Shown here in pieces: positions 46,346-59,743 of a stretch of 64,000 nt of DNA; position 1 is the stretch's first letter, and each line of letters opens with the position of its first letter. Position numbers and translations under genes: made by a program. The notes under the pieces were generated by a model. The model saw only the letters and a program-made list of their open reading frames with translations. It had not been told where the DNA came from and did not search any database. The DNA is taken from contig JAFIEF010000004.1 of assembly GCA_020832655.1 (NCBI GenBank), positions 1 through 64,000 of the forward strand. The letters are read 5' to 3'. The stretch comes from Paracoccaceae bacterium. Its GTDB lineage: Bacteria > Pseudomonadota > Alphaproteobacteria > Rhodobacterales > Rhodobacteraceae.

Positions 46346-47020
46346 ATGGATCAGGTATTGCGGCTGCGCGATGTCACCAAAAGCTTTGGTCAGGGCGACG
46401 CCCGGATCGAGGTGCTGCGCGCGGTCTCGCTTGATCTGGGCGCTGGGCAGTCGCTGGCGCTGACCGGCGAATCGGGCAGCGGCAAATCCACCTTGCTGCA
46501 TATCTGCGCGGGTCTGGAACCCGCCGATCAGGGGCAGGTACTGATAGGCGGCACCGATATCGCCCGCTGCGATGATGTCGCGGCAGCGGCATTGCGCCGC
46601 GCCAGCATCGGGCTGGTGTTTCAGCATTTCAACCTGATCCCGTCGCTGAATGTTGCGGCCAATCTGGCGTTTCAGGCGCGGCTTGCACGGCGCCATGATG
46701 CAGGCTTTCAGGCCGATCTGGCGGCACGGCTGGGCATCGGCCATCTGCTGGCGCGCTACCCCGAACAATTATCCGGCGGGCAGCAGCAGCGCGTGGCGAT
46801 CGGGCGCTGTCTGGCCGTGCGCCCGCGCCTTGTGCTGGCCGATGAACCGACCGGCAATCTGGACGAGGCCACGGGCGACAGCGTGCTTGACCTGATGCTG
46901 GAACTAAGCGCGCAGGCCGGGGCCGCGCTGCTGCTGGTGACGCATTCGCCGCGTCTGGCCGCGCGCTGCGACGCGCGGGCGCATCTGCGCGCGGGGCGGC
47001 TGGGACCGGGGGCGACATGA
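46346..47020 (+). CDS. ABC transporter ATP-binding protein (LolD/MacB-type)
   Basis: 224 residues with Walker A GESGSGKST, signature LSGGQQQRVAIGR, Walker B LVLADEPTGNLDE and the switch histidine in LLVTHSP. This is the pattern of ATPases that partner FtsX-like permeases (mechanotransmission type). The ATG at 46346 is preferred over 46316. Its stop overlaps the permease start by four bases. The cluster ATPase-permease-AttH resembles the AttEFGH system. Confidence 0.88.
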   Translation: MDQVLRLRDVTKSFGQGDARIEVLRAVSLDLGAGQSLALTGESGSGKSTLLHICAGLEPADQGQVLIGGTDIARCDDVAAAALRRASIGLVFQHFNLIPSLNVAANLAFQARLARRHDAGFQADLAARLGIGHLLARYPEQLSGGQQQRVAIGRCLAVRPRLVLADEPTGNLDEATGDSVLDLMLELSAQAGAALLLVTHSPRLAARCDARAHLRAGRLGPGAT

Positions 47021-49404
47021 ACCGCGCGGCGCTGGGCGCGCTTCTGTCGCATTGGGCACGCCACCCGTTTCAGCTTGCCATGCTGCTGATGGGGCTGGCG
47101 CTGGCAACTGCGCTGTGGTCAGGCGTGCAGGCGCTGAATGCCGAGGCCCGTGCCGCCTATGCCAGCGCCGAGGAATTGCTGGCCGATGGCGGGCTGGCGC
47201 GGCTCGAACACCCTTCGGGGCGCATGCCCGACGCTGAATTCGGGCGGCTGCGGCGCGCGGGCTGGATGGTCTCGGCGGTGGTGGAAGGGCGCGCGCGGCT
47301 GGGGCAGGCGCGGGTGACACTGCTGGGGATAGAGCCGCTCAGCGCGCCCGCGGGCGGCACTGGCCCTGCCCTTGCACAGGCCGATCTGGAAAGCTTTCTG
47401 TCCGGCACCGGCTTTGCCCACCCCCAGACGCTGGCTGAAATGGGCGACAACGGGCTTGACCTGCGCCCCTCTGGCGCCGTGCCGGTGGGCATGGTGCTGG
47501 TGGATATCGCGCAGGCACAGGATGTGCTGGACATGCGCGGCCAGATCACCCGGCTGACGCTCGCGCCTGACCAGCGCAAGGGGCTGACCCCGCTGGCAGA
47601 GCTTGCCCCTGACCTGACCCTGATCCCGCCCGGCGAAGGGGCTGATCTGGCCGGTCTGACCGACAGCTTCCATCTGAACCTGACCGCCTTTGGACTGCTG
47701 GCCTTTGCGGTGGGCCTCTTTATCGTGCATTCGGCAGTGGGGCTGGCCTTCGAACAGCGCCGCGGCCTGTTTCGCAGCCTGCGCGCGATGGGGGTGCCGC
47801 TGCGCAACCTGTGTGCACTTCTGGGCGCGGAAATGGCGCTTTTCGGGCTGCTGGCGGGGGCGCTGGGGCTGGTTTTGGGCTACCTGATGGCAGCATTGCT
47901 GCTGCCCGATGTCGCGCTGTCCCTGCGCGGGCTATACGGCGCGCCAGTGCCCGGCGCGTTGCAGTTCAACCCGGTCTGGGCGGCGGCGGGGCTGGGCATG
48001 ACGCTGGCGGGCATGGCGATTGCGGGCGGGCAGGCGCTGTGGCGGCTGGCGCATCTGCCGCTGCTGGCACCGGCGCAACCGCGCGCATGGGCGCAAGCCT
48101 CGGCCCGCGCGCGGCGTGCTCAGGCCGCGCTGGCGGTCGCGCTGGCGCTGGCAGCGCTGGGCTTGGCGCAATGGGGCGGCGGGCTGGTTGCAGGCTTTGC
48201 GCTGCTGGCCGCAGCACTTCTGGCCTGCGCGCTGATCATGCCGGTGCTGCTGGCAGGCGCGCTGGCACTGGCAGGGCGCGCGGCGCGCGGGCCGGTCGCG
48301 CAGTGGTTCTGGGCCGACAGCCGCCAGAACCTGCCGCGTCTGTCACTGGCGCTGATGGCACTTTTGCTGGCGCTGGCGGCAAATATCGGCGTGGGGACAA
48401 TGGTGTCGAGCTTCCGCGCCACCTTCATCGGCTGGCTGGACCAGCGCCTGGTTGCCGAAGTCAACGTCATCCCCCGCGATCCGGCAGAGGCCGCGCGCAT
48501 CCGCGCCTTTGTCGCTGCGCGGGGCGAGGCCGCGCTGCCTGTGCAGCGCGTTGACGCAACGCTGGCAGGCCAGCCCGCGCAGATCTATGCGATGAAGGAT
48601 CACGCGACCTTTCGCGACAACTGGCCGATGCTGGACGCGCTGCCCGATCTCTGGGACCGGCTGGCAGCGGGGAAAGGTGTGCTGATCAATGAACAGCTTG
48701 CCCACCGCGACGGGCTGGGACCGGGGGATGTTCTGACCTTGCCGCAGCTTGGGGCAATGCCGGTTCTGGGGGTCTACCCCGATTACGGCAACCCGCTGGC
48801 GCAGGCGGTTACCGGACTGGATCTGTTCGCCGCCAACTGGCCCGACGCCCCGGTGCGCCAATACGCGCTGCGCAGCGATGCCCCGCAGGCGCTGATCGCC
48901 GCGCTGCAAGATGAGCTGGGCCTGTCATCGGGGCAGATCACCGATCAGGCTGCGGCCAAGGCGATGTCGCTGGCGATCTTCGAACGCACGTTCCTGATCA
49001 CCGGTGCGCTGAACCTGCTGACCTTGTCGGTGGCGGCGCTGGCGCTGTTTGCGGCGCTGATGACGCTGTCGGGGATGCGGCTGGTGCAGTTGGCCCCCCT
49101 CTGGGCGCTGGGGCTGACCCCGCGCGCCCTGGCGGGCCTGGAAGCGCTGCGCGCGCTGGTGCTGGCGGCAATGACGATGATCTTCGCGCTGCCGGTGGGG
49201 CTCATGCTGGCGCAGCTTCTGCTGGCGGTGATCAATGTGCAGGCGTTCGGCTGGCGGCTGCCGATGCAGCTTTTTCCGGCCGACTGGGCGCGGCTGGCGG
49301 CAGGGGCCTGGCTGGCGGTGGCGCTGGCAGTGGCGCTGCCTGCATGGCGGCTGTGGCGTGACGGGCCGCGCGATCTGCTGAAGGTCTTTGCCCATGAAAG
49401 ATGA
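47017..49404 (+). CDS. ABC transporter permease with two FtsX-like domains
   Basis: The 795-residue inner-membrane protein starts with one TM segment (HPFQLAMLLMGLALATALW). It has a periplasmic domain, an FtsX block of three TMs around 220-320 (LLAFAVGLFIVHSAVGLAFEQRRGLFRSLRAMG) and further TMs. A second periplasmic domain and a C-terminal FtsX block follow (LNLLTLSVAALALFAALMTL, MTMIFALPVGLMLAQLLL). This 10-TM layout occurs in AttF/YbbP-like permeases. It is coupled to the ATPase gene. The substrate is probably a lipid or lipoprotein, by family only. Confidence 0.86.
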   Translation: MNRAALGALLSHWARHPFQLAMLLMGLALATALWSGVQALNAEARAAYASAEELLADGGLARLEHPSGRMPDAEFGRLRRAGWMVSAVVEGRARLGQARVTLLGIEPLSAPAGGTGPALAQADLESFLSGTGFAHPQTLAEMGDNGLDLRPSGAVPVGMVLVDIAQAQDVLDMRGQITRLTLAPDQRKGLTPLAELAPDLTLIPPGEGADLAGLTDSFHLNLTAFGLLAFAVGLFIVHSAVGLAFEQRRGLFRSLRAMGVPLRNLCALLGAEMALFGLLAGALGLVLGYLMAALLLPDVALSLRGLYGAPVPGALQFNPVWAAAGLGMTLAGMAIAGGQALWRLAHLPLLAPAQPRAWAQASARARRAQAALAVALALAALGLAQWGGGLVAGFALLAAALLACALIMPVLLAGALALAGRAARGPVAQWFWADSRQNLPRLSLALMALLLALAANIGVGTMVSSFRATFIGWLDQRLVAEVNVIPRDPAEAARIRAFVAARGEAALPVQRVDATLAGQPAQIYAMKDHATFRDNWPMLDALPDLWDRLAAGKGVLINEQLAHRDGLGPGDVLTLPQLGAMPVLGVYPDYGNPLAQAVTGLDLFAANWPDAPVRQYALRSDAPQALIAALQDELGLSSGQITDQAAAKAMSLAIFERTFLITGALNLLTLSVAALALFAALMTLSGMRLVQLAPLWALGLTPRALAGLEALRALVLAAMTMIFALPVGLMLAQLLLAVINVQAFGWRLPMQLFPADWARLAAGAWLAVALAVALPAWRLWRDGPRDLLKVFAHER

Positions 49405-49436
49405 CAGGATGAAAACCGCGCCCGCGAGCCGCACCC

Positions 49437-49613
<177 letters not shown>

Positions 49614-50713
49614 CCTGTCGGTCGGGCGCTGGCGGTGCTGTGGCTGGGGCTGGTATCGGCGCAGGCGCAGGGCTTTGCCGGGCTGGGGCTGGAGGTCGAG
49701 GGCTTCGCCGCCCCGCAGCGCGGCCATGCGCTGGAATTCCCCCGCGATCATGGCGCGCATCCAGACTATCGCATCGAATGGTGGTATCTGACCGCAACGC
49801 TGAGCGATGCAGACGGGCAGGATTACGGCGTGCAATTGGCGCTGTTCCGCTCCCCCTACGCCCCCGAAGAGCGCGAGGGCTTTGCCAGCCCGCAAATCTG
49901 GATGGGCCATATCGGGCTGACCAGCCGCGATGCGCATTTCGCCGCTGAACGTTTCGCGCGTGGGGGGGTCGGACAGGCCGGGGTCAGCACCGCGCCATTC
50001 GAGGCGTTTATCGATGAATGGCGGATGATCAGCACCGCCGCCCCTGATCAGGACGCGCTGGATCATCTGGAACTGCGCGCAGGCACGGCAGAATTCGGCT
50101 TTGAGCTGACGCTTCAGGCGACAGGGCCGCTGGTCCTGCATGGCGATCAGGGGTTTTCGGTCAAATCCTTTGACGGGCGGGCCAGCTATTACTATTCGCA
50201 GCCCTTCTATCAGGTCACAGGCCAGCTTGACCTGCCCGATGGCCCGGTGGGGGTGACAGGGCAGGGCTGGCTTGACCACGAATGGTCGAGCCAGCCTTTG
50301 TCTGATGACCAACAGGGCTGGGACTGGGTGTCGCTGTCATTCGAGGACGGGCATCGCATGATGGGCTTCCAGCTTCGCGGCCACGACATCTTCACCGCCG
50401 GCACATGGGTCACGCCAGAGGGGCAGGCCACCGCGCTGCCCCCCGGCGCGCTACGCTTCACCCCGCTGGATCACGCAGAAGTCGCAGGGCGAGAGGTGCC
50501 GGTGCGCTGGCGGATCGACTGGGAAGATGGCGGGGTGTCGGTCATCACCGAACCGTTGAACCCGCACGCCTGGATGGATCTGGGCATCAGCTACTGGGAA
50601 GGGCCGCTACGCTTTTCGGGCAGCCATTCCGGGCGCGGCTATCTGGAAATGACCGGCTATTGACGCGGCGTTGCGCGTGACACAGGGCACCGCGCGCGCT
50701 TATCTGGCCCTGA

Positions 50714-52753
<2,040 letters not shown>

Positions 52754-52922
52754 ACCGCGCCCGATATGGCCCGCCCGCCCACCCCCGCCGCGCGTTGCAC
52801 GCGCGGCTTGCCATATCGGGCGCGGTCACCAAAACCCGTGACGCCGTCACACGCGCCCCATGCGCCAAGCCGCGCGTCCCGCGCGCGGCGGCGGGGGGGG
52901 TGGGCGGGGCGCATGGGGCGCG
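52754..52922. repeat. nested GC-rich inverted repeats downstream of the FadH-like gene
   Basis: Hairpin 1: ACCGCGCCCGATATGGC (52754-52770) pairs perfectly with GCCATATCGGGCGCGGT (52810-52826). Hairpin 2: CGCGCCCCATGCGCC (52852-52866) pairs perfectly with GGCGCATGGGGCGCG (52908-52922). The loop of hairpin 1 is nearly the reverse complement of the loop of hairpin 2 (CCCGCCCACCCCC...CGCGCGGCTTG), so the two hairpins also pair with each other. No gene fits here. It may be an extragenic palindromic repeat element. Confidence 0.65.
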
Positions 52923-53010
52923 CCTTGCCCCCATGCAGCCTGACGACAAGTTGCGTGGACAAATGCCGCGAAGCTGTTAGGCTGCATGCCATTGTCAGAG
53001 AGGTTTCGTA

Positions 53011-53295
53011 ATGGCCCTGCCCCTTGCCCCGATTGCCATTGTCGCCGCGAAATACGGCACCATCGCCCTTGCGGGCTATGCGCTTGCGCGCCAGATCCAG
53101 CCCGGCCGCACCGACCAGCGGGTCGAGGATGCGCTCGATCAGATGCCCGAGGGGATAAGCGCGCATCGCCCGCGCGACCGCGATCAGATCAATGGTGCGA
53201 CACGGTTGCGCCGGGTGATCCGGCTGGGCCAGTCCGGCCCCGGCCTGGAGATTGACGCAACTCTGCTGGGGCGGGTTCGGTTCCGGCGCGTGTAA
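53011..53295 (+). CDS. conserved hypothetical protein (94 aa)
   Basis: A short protein with an N-terminal hydrophobic segment (LPLAPIAIVAAKYGTIALAGYALA) followed by a basic soluble part (RQIQPGRTDQRVEDALDQMPEG, RLRRVIRLGQSGPGLEIDATLLGRVRFRRV). It is probably membrane-anchored. The leader GAGAGGTTTCGTA precedes the ATG. No named family is recognised. It lies directly upstream of the GST gene (six bases between) and is probably co-transcribed with it. Confidence 0.68.
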   Translation: MALPLAPIAIVAAKYGTIALAGYALARQIQPGRTDQRVEDALDQMPEGISAHRPRDRDQINGATRLRRVIRLGQSGPGLEIDATLLGRVRFRRV

Positions 53296-53301
53296 ACCCC
53301 G

Positions 53302-53913
53302 ATGCTGACCCTCTATCACAGCCATAACTCGCCCTATGTCCGCAAGGTCATGGTGCTGATCCATGAAGCCGGGCTTTCGGATCGGATCACACTGATCACC
53401 GGCTCTGGCACGCCGCTTGACCCCGCAACCGCGCCTCTGGCCGAAAACCCCTTGGGCAAGGTGCCGGTACTGACCCGGCCCGATGGCGGCGCGCTTTATG
53501 ACAGCCGTGTCATCTGCCGCTATCTTGATACGCTGGCGGGGGACAGCTTCTACCCCGCGGGGGCGCGGCTATGGGATGCGCTGACGCTGGAAGCCACGGC
53601 GGACGGGATCATGGATGCGGCCCTGCTGATGGTCTATGAAGACCGGCTGCGCCCCGAGGAAAAGCGCCTGCCTGCCTTTGTCGAAGGCCAATGGGCCAAG
53701 ATCATGCGCGCGCTTGATACGCTGGAAGCGCGCTGGATGGCCTATCTGGCAGGCCCGCTCTGTATTGGCCAGATAGGCTTGGGCTGCGCGCTGGGTTATC
53801 TGGATCTGCGACTTGGCGCGCGCAACTGGCAAGCCAGCCGTCCGCAGCTTTCGCGCTGGCAGGCAGGGTTCAATCACCGCGACAGCATGACGGCAACGCA
53901 ACCGCCGGGATGA
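53302..53913 (+). CDS. glutathione S-transferase
   Basis: 203 residues with a thioredoxin-like N-terminal domain (LTLYHSHNSPYVRKVMVLIHEAG, NPLGKVPVLTRPDGGALYDSRVICRYLD, including the cis-proline and the DSRVI glutathione contact) and an all-helical C-terminal domain. The active-site Ser in HSHNSPYVRK is the usual position for bacterial GSTs. The substrate is unknown. Confidence 0.88.
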   Translation: MLTLYHSHNSPYVRKVMVLIHEAGLSDRITLITGSGTPLDPATAPLAENPLGKVPVLTRPDGGALYDSRVICRYLDTLAGDSFYPAGARLWDALTLEATADGIMDAALLMVYEDRLRPEEKRLPAFVEGQWAKIMRALDTLEARWMAYLAGPLCIGQIGLGCALGYLDLRLGARNWQASRPQLSRWQAGFNHRDSMTATQPPG

Positions 53914-54140
53914 TCCCCGCCTGTGCCTGTCCGATGCAACCGGCCATGCTTATCTCCGGGCGGAATCGGCCGCGCGCTGGAAATTTGCGCGAAAAACCGA
54001 CTTGGCTGCGACACCTTTACCCGTTTTCGCGGCTAGACGGGATGGCCAATCCCCGCTAAATACCCGCAATGATGGGCTATGGCGCTGCTGTGGCCCGTTT
54101 GAATTGCAGCCCTCGTACCCATTGAAAAGGGAGAATGCTC

Positions 54141-54704
54141 GTGTCGCATGCTGAAGACAACGAAAGCACCCGCAGGGACTTCATCTATTATGCCACGGCC
54201 GGTGCAGGCGTTGTGACAGTCGGTGCTGCCGTCTGGCCGCTGGTGAACCAGATGAACCCTTCGGCAGATGTTCAGGCGCTTTCATCTATTTTCGTCGATG
54301 TTGGCGGGCTGGAACCCGGCAGTCAGCTTACGGTCAACTTCCTGGGCAAGCCGGTCTTCATCCGCCGCCGCACCGCCGAAGAGATCGAGGCTGGCCGCGC
54401 CGTGAGTGCTTCCGAACTGTCCATCGACCGTGACTCGCGCAACCCCAACAAGCCGGGCACCGATGCCTCGGATGAAAACCGCACGATGGATGACGCGGGC
54501 GAATGGCTGGTGATGATCGGGGTCTGCACCCATCTGGGCTGCGTGCCGCTGGGCAATGGTGCTGGCGATTTCAATGCCTGGTTCTGCCCCTGCCACGGTT
54601 CGCATTACGACACCGCCGGACGCATCCGCCGCGGCCCCGCGCCGGAGAACATGCATATCCCGGTCGCGCGCTTCGTCGACGACAACACCATCCAGCTCGG
54701 CTAA
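54141..54704 (+). CDS. petA: ubiquinol-cytochrome c reductase Rieske iron-sulfur subunit
   Basis: The Rieske protein of the cytochrome bc1 complex. N-terminal [13 protein letters not shown] is a Tat-type uncleaved anchor (twin arginine and one TM helix). Cluster ligands are in CTHLGC (Cys129, His131) and CPCHGSH (Cys149, His152), with disulfide cysteines Cys134 and Cys151. I start at the GTG at 54141 ([14 protein letters not shown], the usual rhodobacterial N-terminus) with GGGAG at good spacing; the ATG at 54135 is two codons earlier. First gene of petABC. Confidence 0.95.
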   Translation: MSHAEDNESTRRDFIYYATAGAGVVTVGAAVWPLVNQMNPSADVQALSSIFVDVGGLEPGSQLTVNFLGKPVFIRRRTAEEIEAGRAVSASELSIDRDSRNPNKPGTDASDENRTMDDAGEWLVMIGVCTHLGCVPLGNGAGDFNAWFCPCHGSHYDTAGRIRRGPAPENMHIPVARFVDDNTIQLG

Positions 54705-54716
54705 GGGAGACGACAT

Positions 54717-56072
54717 ATGTCTGGTATTCCACACGACCATTACGAGCCGAAAACCAATGCCGAGAAGTATTTTCACCGGCGGCTCCCGATCATCGGGCTG
54801 ATCTATGACACGATCATGATCCCCACCCCCAAGAACCTGAACTGGATGTGGATCTGGGGCGTGGTGCTGATGTTCTGCCTGATCTTGCAGATCGTCACCG
54901 GCATCGTTCTGGCGATGCATTACACGCCGCATGTCGACATGGCCTTCGCCAGCGTCGAGCATATCATGCGCAACGTCAATGGCGGGCATATGCTGCGCTA
55001 TCTGCACCAGAATGGCGCGATGCTGTTCTTCCTTGCCGTTTATATGCACATGTTCCGCGGCATGTATTACGGCAGCTACAAGACCCCGCGCGAAATCACC
55101 TGGATCATCGGCATGCTGATCTATCTGGCGATGATGGCCACGGCCTTCATGGGCTATGTGCTGCCCTGGGGCCAGATGTCGTTCTGGGGTGCCACGGTGA
55201 TCACCGGCCTGTTCGGTGCCATTCCGGGCATTGGTGATGTGCTGCAAGCCTGGCTTCTGGGCGGGCCTGCGGTGGACAATCCCGCGCTGAACCGCTTCTT
55301 CAGCCTGCACTACCTGCTGCCCTTCGTGATCCTTGGTCTGGTCATCCTGCATGTCTGGGCGTTTCACCACACCGGCAACAACAACCCGACCGGGGTTGAG
55401 GTGCGCCGCGGATCGAAGGAAGAAGTCGAGAAGGACACCCTGCCCTTCTGGCCCTATTTCGTGATCAAGGATCTGTTCGCGCTGGCCGTGATTCTGGCGC
55501 TGTTCTGGGCGCTGGTGGGCTTCATGCCGAACTTCCTGGGCCACACCGACAACTATATCGAGGCCAACCCGCTGGTAACCCCGCCAGAGATCGTGCCGGA
55601 ATGGTACTTCCTGCCATTCTACGCGATCCTGCGCGCCTTCACCTCTGATGTGTGGATCGTGATTGCGGTGAACTGGCTGTCCTTCGGCATCATCGACGCG
55701 ACCTTCTTCGGGGTGCTGGCGATGTTCGGGGCGATCTTCGTCTGGGCGCTGCTGCCCTGGCTGGATACGTCTTCGGTGCGTTCGGGCCGGTATCGACCGA
55801 TGTTCAAGATGTTCTTCTGGGTCTTCATCGTGAATTTCTGGGTGCTGACCTGGGCAGGTGCGATGCCGGCTGAAGGTATCTACACCAATATCGCGCTGAT
55901 CGGCACGGCCTACTGGTTCGCCTATTTCCTGGTGATCATGCCGCTTCTGGGCGTGCTGGAAAAACCGCTGCCGGAACCGGAAACGATTGAAGAGGACTTC
56001 AAGGCAAGCCTGAAATCCAAATCGTCGGGCGGCCCGAAAGGCCCGTCGCCTGAATCGATCCCCGCAGAATAA
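54717..56072 (+). CDS. petB: cytochrome b of the bc1 complex
   Basis: 451 residues, eight membrane helices. The Qo-site [14 protein letters not shown], the heme region [27 protein letters not shown] and [21 protein letters not shown] are all visible. The long charged C-terminal extension after the last helix is usual in Rhodobacterales. It lies 12 bases after petA behind GGGAGACGACAT. Confidence 0.97.
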   Translation: MSGIPHDHYEPKTNAEKYFHRRLPIIGLIYDTIMIPTPKNLNWMWIWGVVLMFCLILQIVTGIVLAMHYTPHVDMAFASVEHIMRNVNGGHMLRYLHQNGAMLFFLAVYMHMFRGMYYGSYKTPREITWIIGMLIYLAMMATAFMGYVLPWGQMSFWGATVITGLFGAIPGIGDVLQAWLLGGPAVDNPALNRFFSLHYLLPFVILGLVILHVWAFHHTGNNNPTGVEVRRGSKEEVEKDTLPFWPYFVIKDLFALAVILALFWALVGFMPNFLGHTDNYIEANPLVTPPEIVPEWYFLPFYAILRAFTSDVWIVIAVNWLSFGIIDATFFGVLAMFGAIFVWALLPWLDTSSVRSGRYRPMFKMFFWVFIVNFWVLTWAGAMPAEGIYTNIALIGTAYWFAYFLVIMPLLGVLEKPLPEPETIEEDFKASLKSKSSGGPKGPSPESIPAE

Positions 56073-56096
56073 CGGCAACCCGAAAGGATATCTCTC

Positions 56097-56894
56097 ATGA
56101 AACTCAGGAACCTTGCCGTTGCTGCCCTGTCTGCTCTGGTGCTGGCCCTGCCAGCCACCACGGCCGAGGCGTCGAAAGTGAAAGGCGAAGTCACCAATTT
56201 CGACTTCTCCTTTCAGGGGCTGACCGGCACATATGACCGCAACCAGCTTCAGCGCGGGCTGCAGGTCTTTCATGAAGCCTGTGCAAGCTGCCACGGGCTG
56301 CAATATGTCGCCTTCCGCACCCTGTCGGACCCCAACGGCCCGGAACTGCCCGAAGACCAGATGCGCGCCTTTGCGGCGATGTATGAAGTCTGGGATCCGG
56401 AATTGCGCGACTGGCGCATCGCCGAAGGCCCGGACCATTTCCCCGAATCGCAATTCGAGGGGGCGCCTGACCTTAGCCTGATGACCAAGGCACGCGCGGG
56501 CTTTTCCGGCCCCTACGGGCTGGGCATCAACCAGCTGATGAAAGGGATTGGCGGGCCGGAATATGTGGCCTCTTTCCTGCTGGGCTATACTGGCGAGGAA
56601 GATTTCCAGGCCGGGACCATGTTCTACTACAACAAAGCCTATGGCGACTGGGTGTCGATGAACCCGGTGCTGTTTGACGACATGGTGGAATATGCCGATG
56701 GCACGCCCGCAACCGAAGAGCAGATGGCGCTGGATGTCGCGGCCTTCCTGACCTGGACTGCTGAACCCAAAATGGTCGAACGCAAACATGCCGGTTTCGT
56801 CGGCGTGATCTTCCTGTCGGTTCTGGCCGCGCTGCTCTATCTGACCAACAAGCAGCTTTGGGCACCGATCAAGAAAGCCGCCAAGAAAGACTGA
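56097..56894 (+). CDS. petC: cytochrome c1 of the bc1 complex
   Basis: 265 residues. A cleavable Sec signal (about 1-25, ending ATTAEA) exports the protein. The heme c motif CASCH is at residues 62-66, and a C-terminal membrane anchor (FVGVIFLSVLAALLYLTNKQLW) holds it in the membrane. The axial methionine is likely in the conserved MTKARAGFSGPYG region or nearby. Last gene of the operon, followed by a clear terminator. Confidence 0.96.
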   Translation: MKLRNLAVAALSALVLALPATTAEASKVKGEVTNFDFSFQGLTGTYDRNQLQRGLQVFHEACASCHGLQYVAFRTLSDPNGPELPEDQMRAFAAMYEVWDPELRDWRIAEGPDHFPESQFEGAPDLSLMTKARAGFSGPYGLGINQLMKGIGGPEYVASFLLGYTGEEDFQAGTMFYYNKAYGDWVSMNPVLFDDMVEYADGTPATEEQMALDVAAFLTWTAEPKMVERKHAGFVGVIFLSVLAALLYLTNKQLWAPIKKAAKKD

Positions 56895-56919
56895 CCAACC
56901 CAACCCGGATCTGGCTTCA

Positions 56920-56946
56920 AGCGCGCCTTTCGGGGCGCGCTTTTTG
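56920..56946 (+). terminator. Rho-independent terminator of petABC
   Basis: Stem AGCGCGCC / GGCGCGCT with a short loop, followed by TTTTTGCTTTT, about 25 bases after the petC stop. Confidence 0.85.
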
Positions 56947-57006
56947 CTTTTCAAGCCACTGCGTTGGGGATAGGTCTGGCGTTGTTAACCTGTGAAGGAT
57001 TTCCTC

Positions 57007-57870
57007 ATGTCCGACAATCTGCGCGGGGCCATTCTGATGGCGCTGGCGATGGCCGGTTTCGCGCTGGAAGACATGTTCATCAAGCTGCTGGCCGATGCGC
57101 TGCCGGTGGGTCAGGTGCTGTGGATGCTGGGGCTGGGCGGCGCGCTGGTTTTTGGCGCAATGGCCAAGGCACGCGGCGAGATGGTTCTTTCCCCTGCCCT
57201 GCTGTCGCGGACATTATTGCTGCGCAATCTTGCCGAACTGGTCGGCACGGTGGGCTTCGTGCTGGGTTTCGTGCTGGGCAGTCTGGCAATGGCCTCGGCC
57301 ATTCTTCAGGCGACCCCGCTTGTGGTGACATTGGGTGCCGTGCTGTTTCTGGGCGAAACCGTGCGCTGGCGACGCTGGAGCGCGATTGCAGTGGGCTTCT
57401 TCGGCGTGATGCTGATCGTGCGCCCCGGCATGGCCGGGTTCGAACCTGCGTCGCTCTTTGCGGTGATCGGGGTGCTGGGGCTGGCCGGGCGCGATCTGGC
57501 AACGCGGGTGGTGCCGCGTAATGTCAGCAGCTTCCAGATATCGGCATGGGCCTTTGCAATGATGGTCCCCGCCGGGATCGGGCTGATGCTGGTGATGGAC
57601 GATCATCTGACCATGCCGGACCCGCGCGGCGTGCTGCTGTTGTCGGCAGCGCTGCTGGTGGGGGTGCTGGCCTATTACGCGGTGGTCGGTGCGATGCGGG
57701 TGGGCGAGCTGTCCTTTGTCACCCCGTTTCGCTACACGCGGATGCTGTTTGCGCTGGTGGTTGCGGTTCTGGTCTTTGGCGAGCGCCCCGACGCGCTGAC
57801 CCTGATCGGCGCGTCAATCGTCATTGCAGCCGGGCTGTTTACCTTGTGGCGCGAAACGAAAGCAGCCTAG
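57007..57870 (+). CDS. EamA/DMT-family transporter
   Basis: 287 residues with about ten hydrophobic segments arranged as two EamA repeats (GAILMALAMAGFALEDMFIKLLADALPVGQVLWMLGL... and ISAWAFAMMVPAGIGLMLVM...). The family features ASAILQATPLVVTLGAVLFLGETVRWRRWSAIAVGFFGV and FVTPFRYTRMLFALVVAVLVFGERPDALTLIGASIVIAAG are clear. Such exporters move metabolites across the inner membrane; the substrate is unknown. AAGGA before 57007 supports that start over 56992. Confidence 0.88.
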   Translation: MSDNLRGAILMALAMAGFALEDMFIKLLADALPVGQVLWMLGLGGALVFGAMAKARGEMVLSPALLSRTLLLRNLAELVGTVGFVLGFVLGSLAMASAILQATPLVVTLGAVLFLGETVRWRRWSAIAVGFFGVMLIVRPGMAGFEPASLFAVIGVLGLAGRDLATRVVPRNVSSFQISAWAFAMMVPAGIGLMLVMDDHLTMPDPRGVLLLSAALLVGVLAYYAVVGAMRVGELSFVTPFRYTRMLFALVVAVLVFGERPDALTLIGASIVIAAGLFTLWRETKAA

Positions 57871-57895
57871 AAAATGTCTGGCGACAGGGCTATAG

Positions 57896-59212
<1,317 letters not shown>

Positions 59213-59743
59213 CAGATCGCCCCGCGCGCGCCGTACCCTGTGACCCAGCGCTGCCCCCGGCACCCTGCCGCGCGCCTTGATTTTGCGCGCTGCACGGCTT
59301 TTGGCGGGGGCTGTAAAAATCGGCATTGTCTTTTCCCTGCATTCGCCCTTATGGTGAACATGTAAAGATGTGCCCTGACAAAGCGGGCCATCCGAGCGAA
59401 TTTCGCTGCATCAGGTGAATGGCGCGCCGTTCTGGCCCCCTCTTCCCTTTTGCGGATGGATCGGCCGACAGGCCTATTGCCCGTTCCGGCACCTTGCCCT
59501 GCGGGCCTAGACAGCACTGGTCGCAAGCCGCGACCATATGGGAAACATGATGACAGGGTCTGATTTGCGACCACCATGCCAGCACCAAAGCCCGCGCCTT
59601 GCGCGCGCGGTGCGGCAGGGCAACGCCAAAGACCCGTCAGCACACAAGACAAGCCGCGCAACCGCCCGGATGACTGATTTCTGGCCCCGCCTTCATGGGC
59701 GGGCAGAGGCCGGTCGCACAGCCGTTGCGCGCGATGGACTTCA
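59213..59743. other. long intergenic leader region upstream of RNase E
   Basis: There is no credible gene in this 531-base stretch. A possible promoter is TTGTCT at 59326 and TTATGG at 59349, with 17 bases between. A perfect hairpin TGGTCGC / GCGACCA lies at 59518-59536. RNase E genes in other bacteria have long 5' UTRs through which the enzyme controls its own mRNA, and this region could play that role; that is inference. Confidence 0.4.

Noticed and set aside
54282-56954. 890-codon minus-strand ORF across petABC
   Set aside because: This is an antisense shadow of the petABC genes; long open antisense frames are common in GC-rich genomes.
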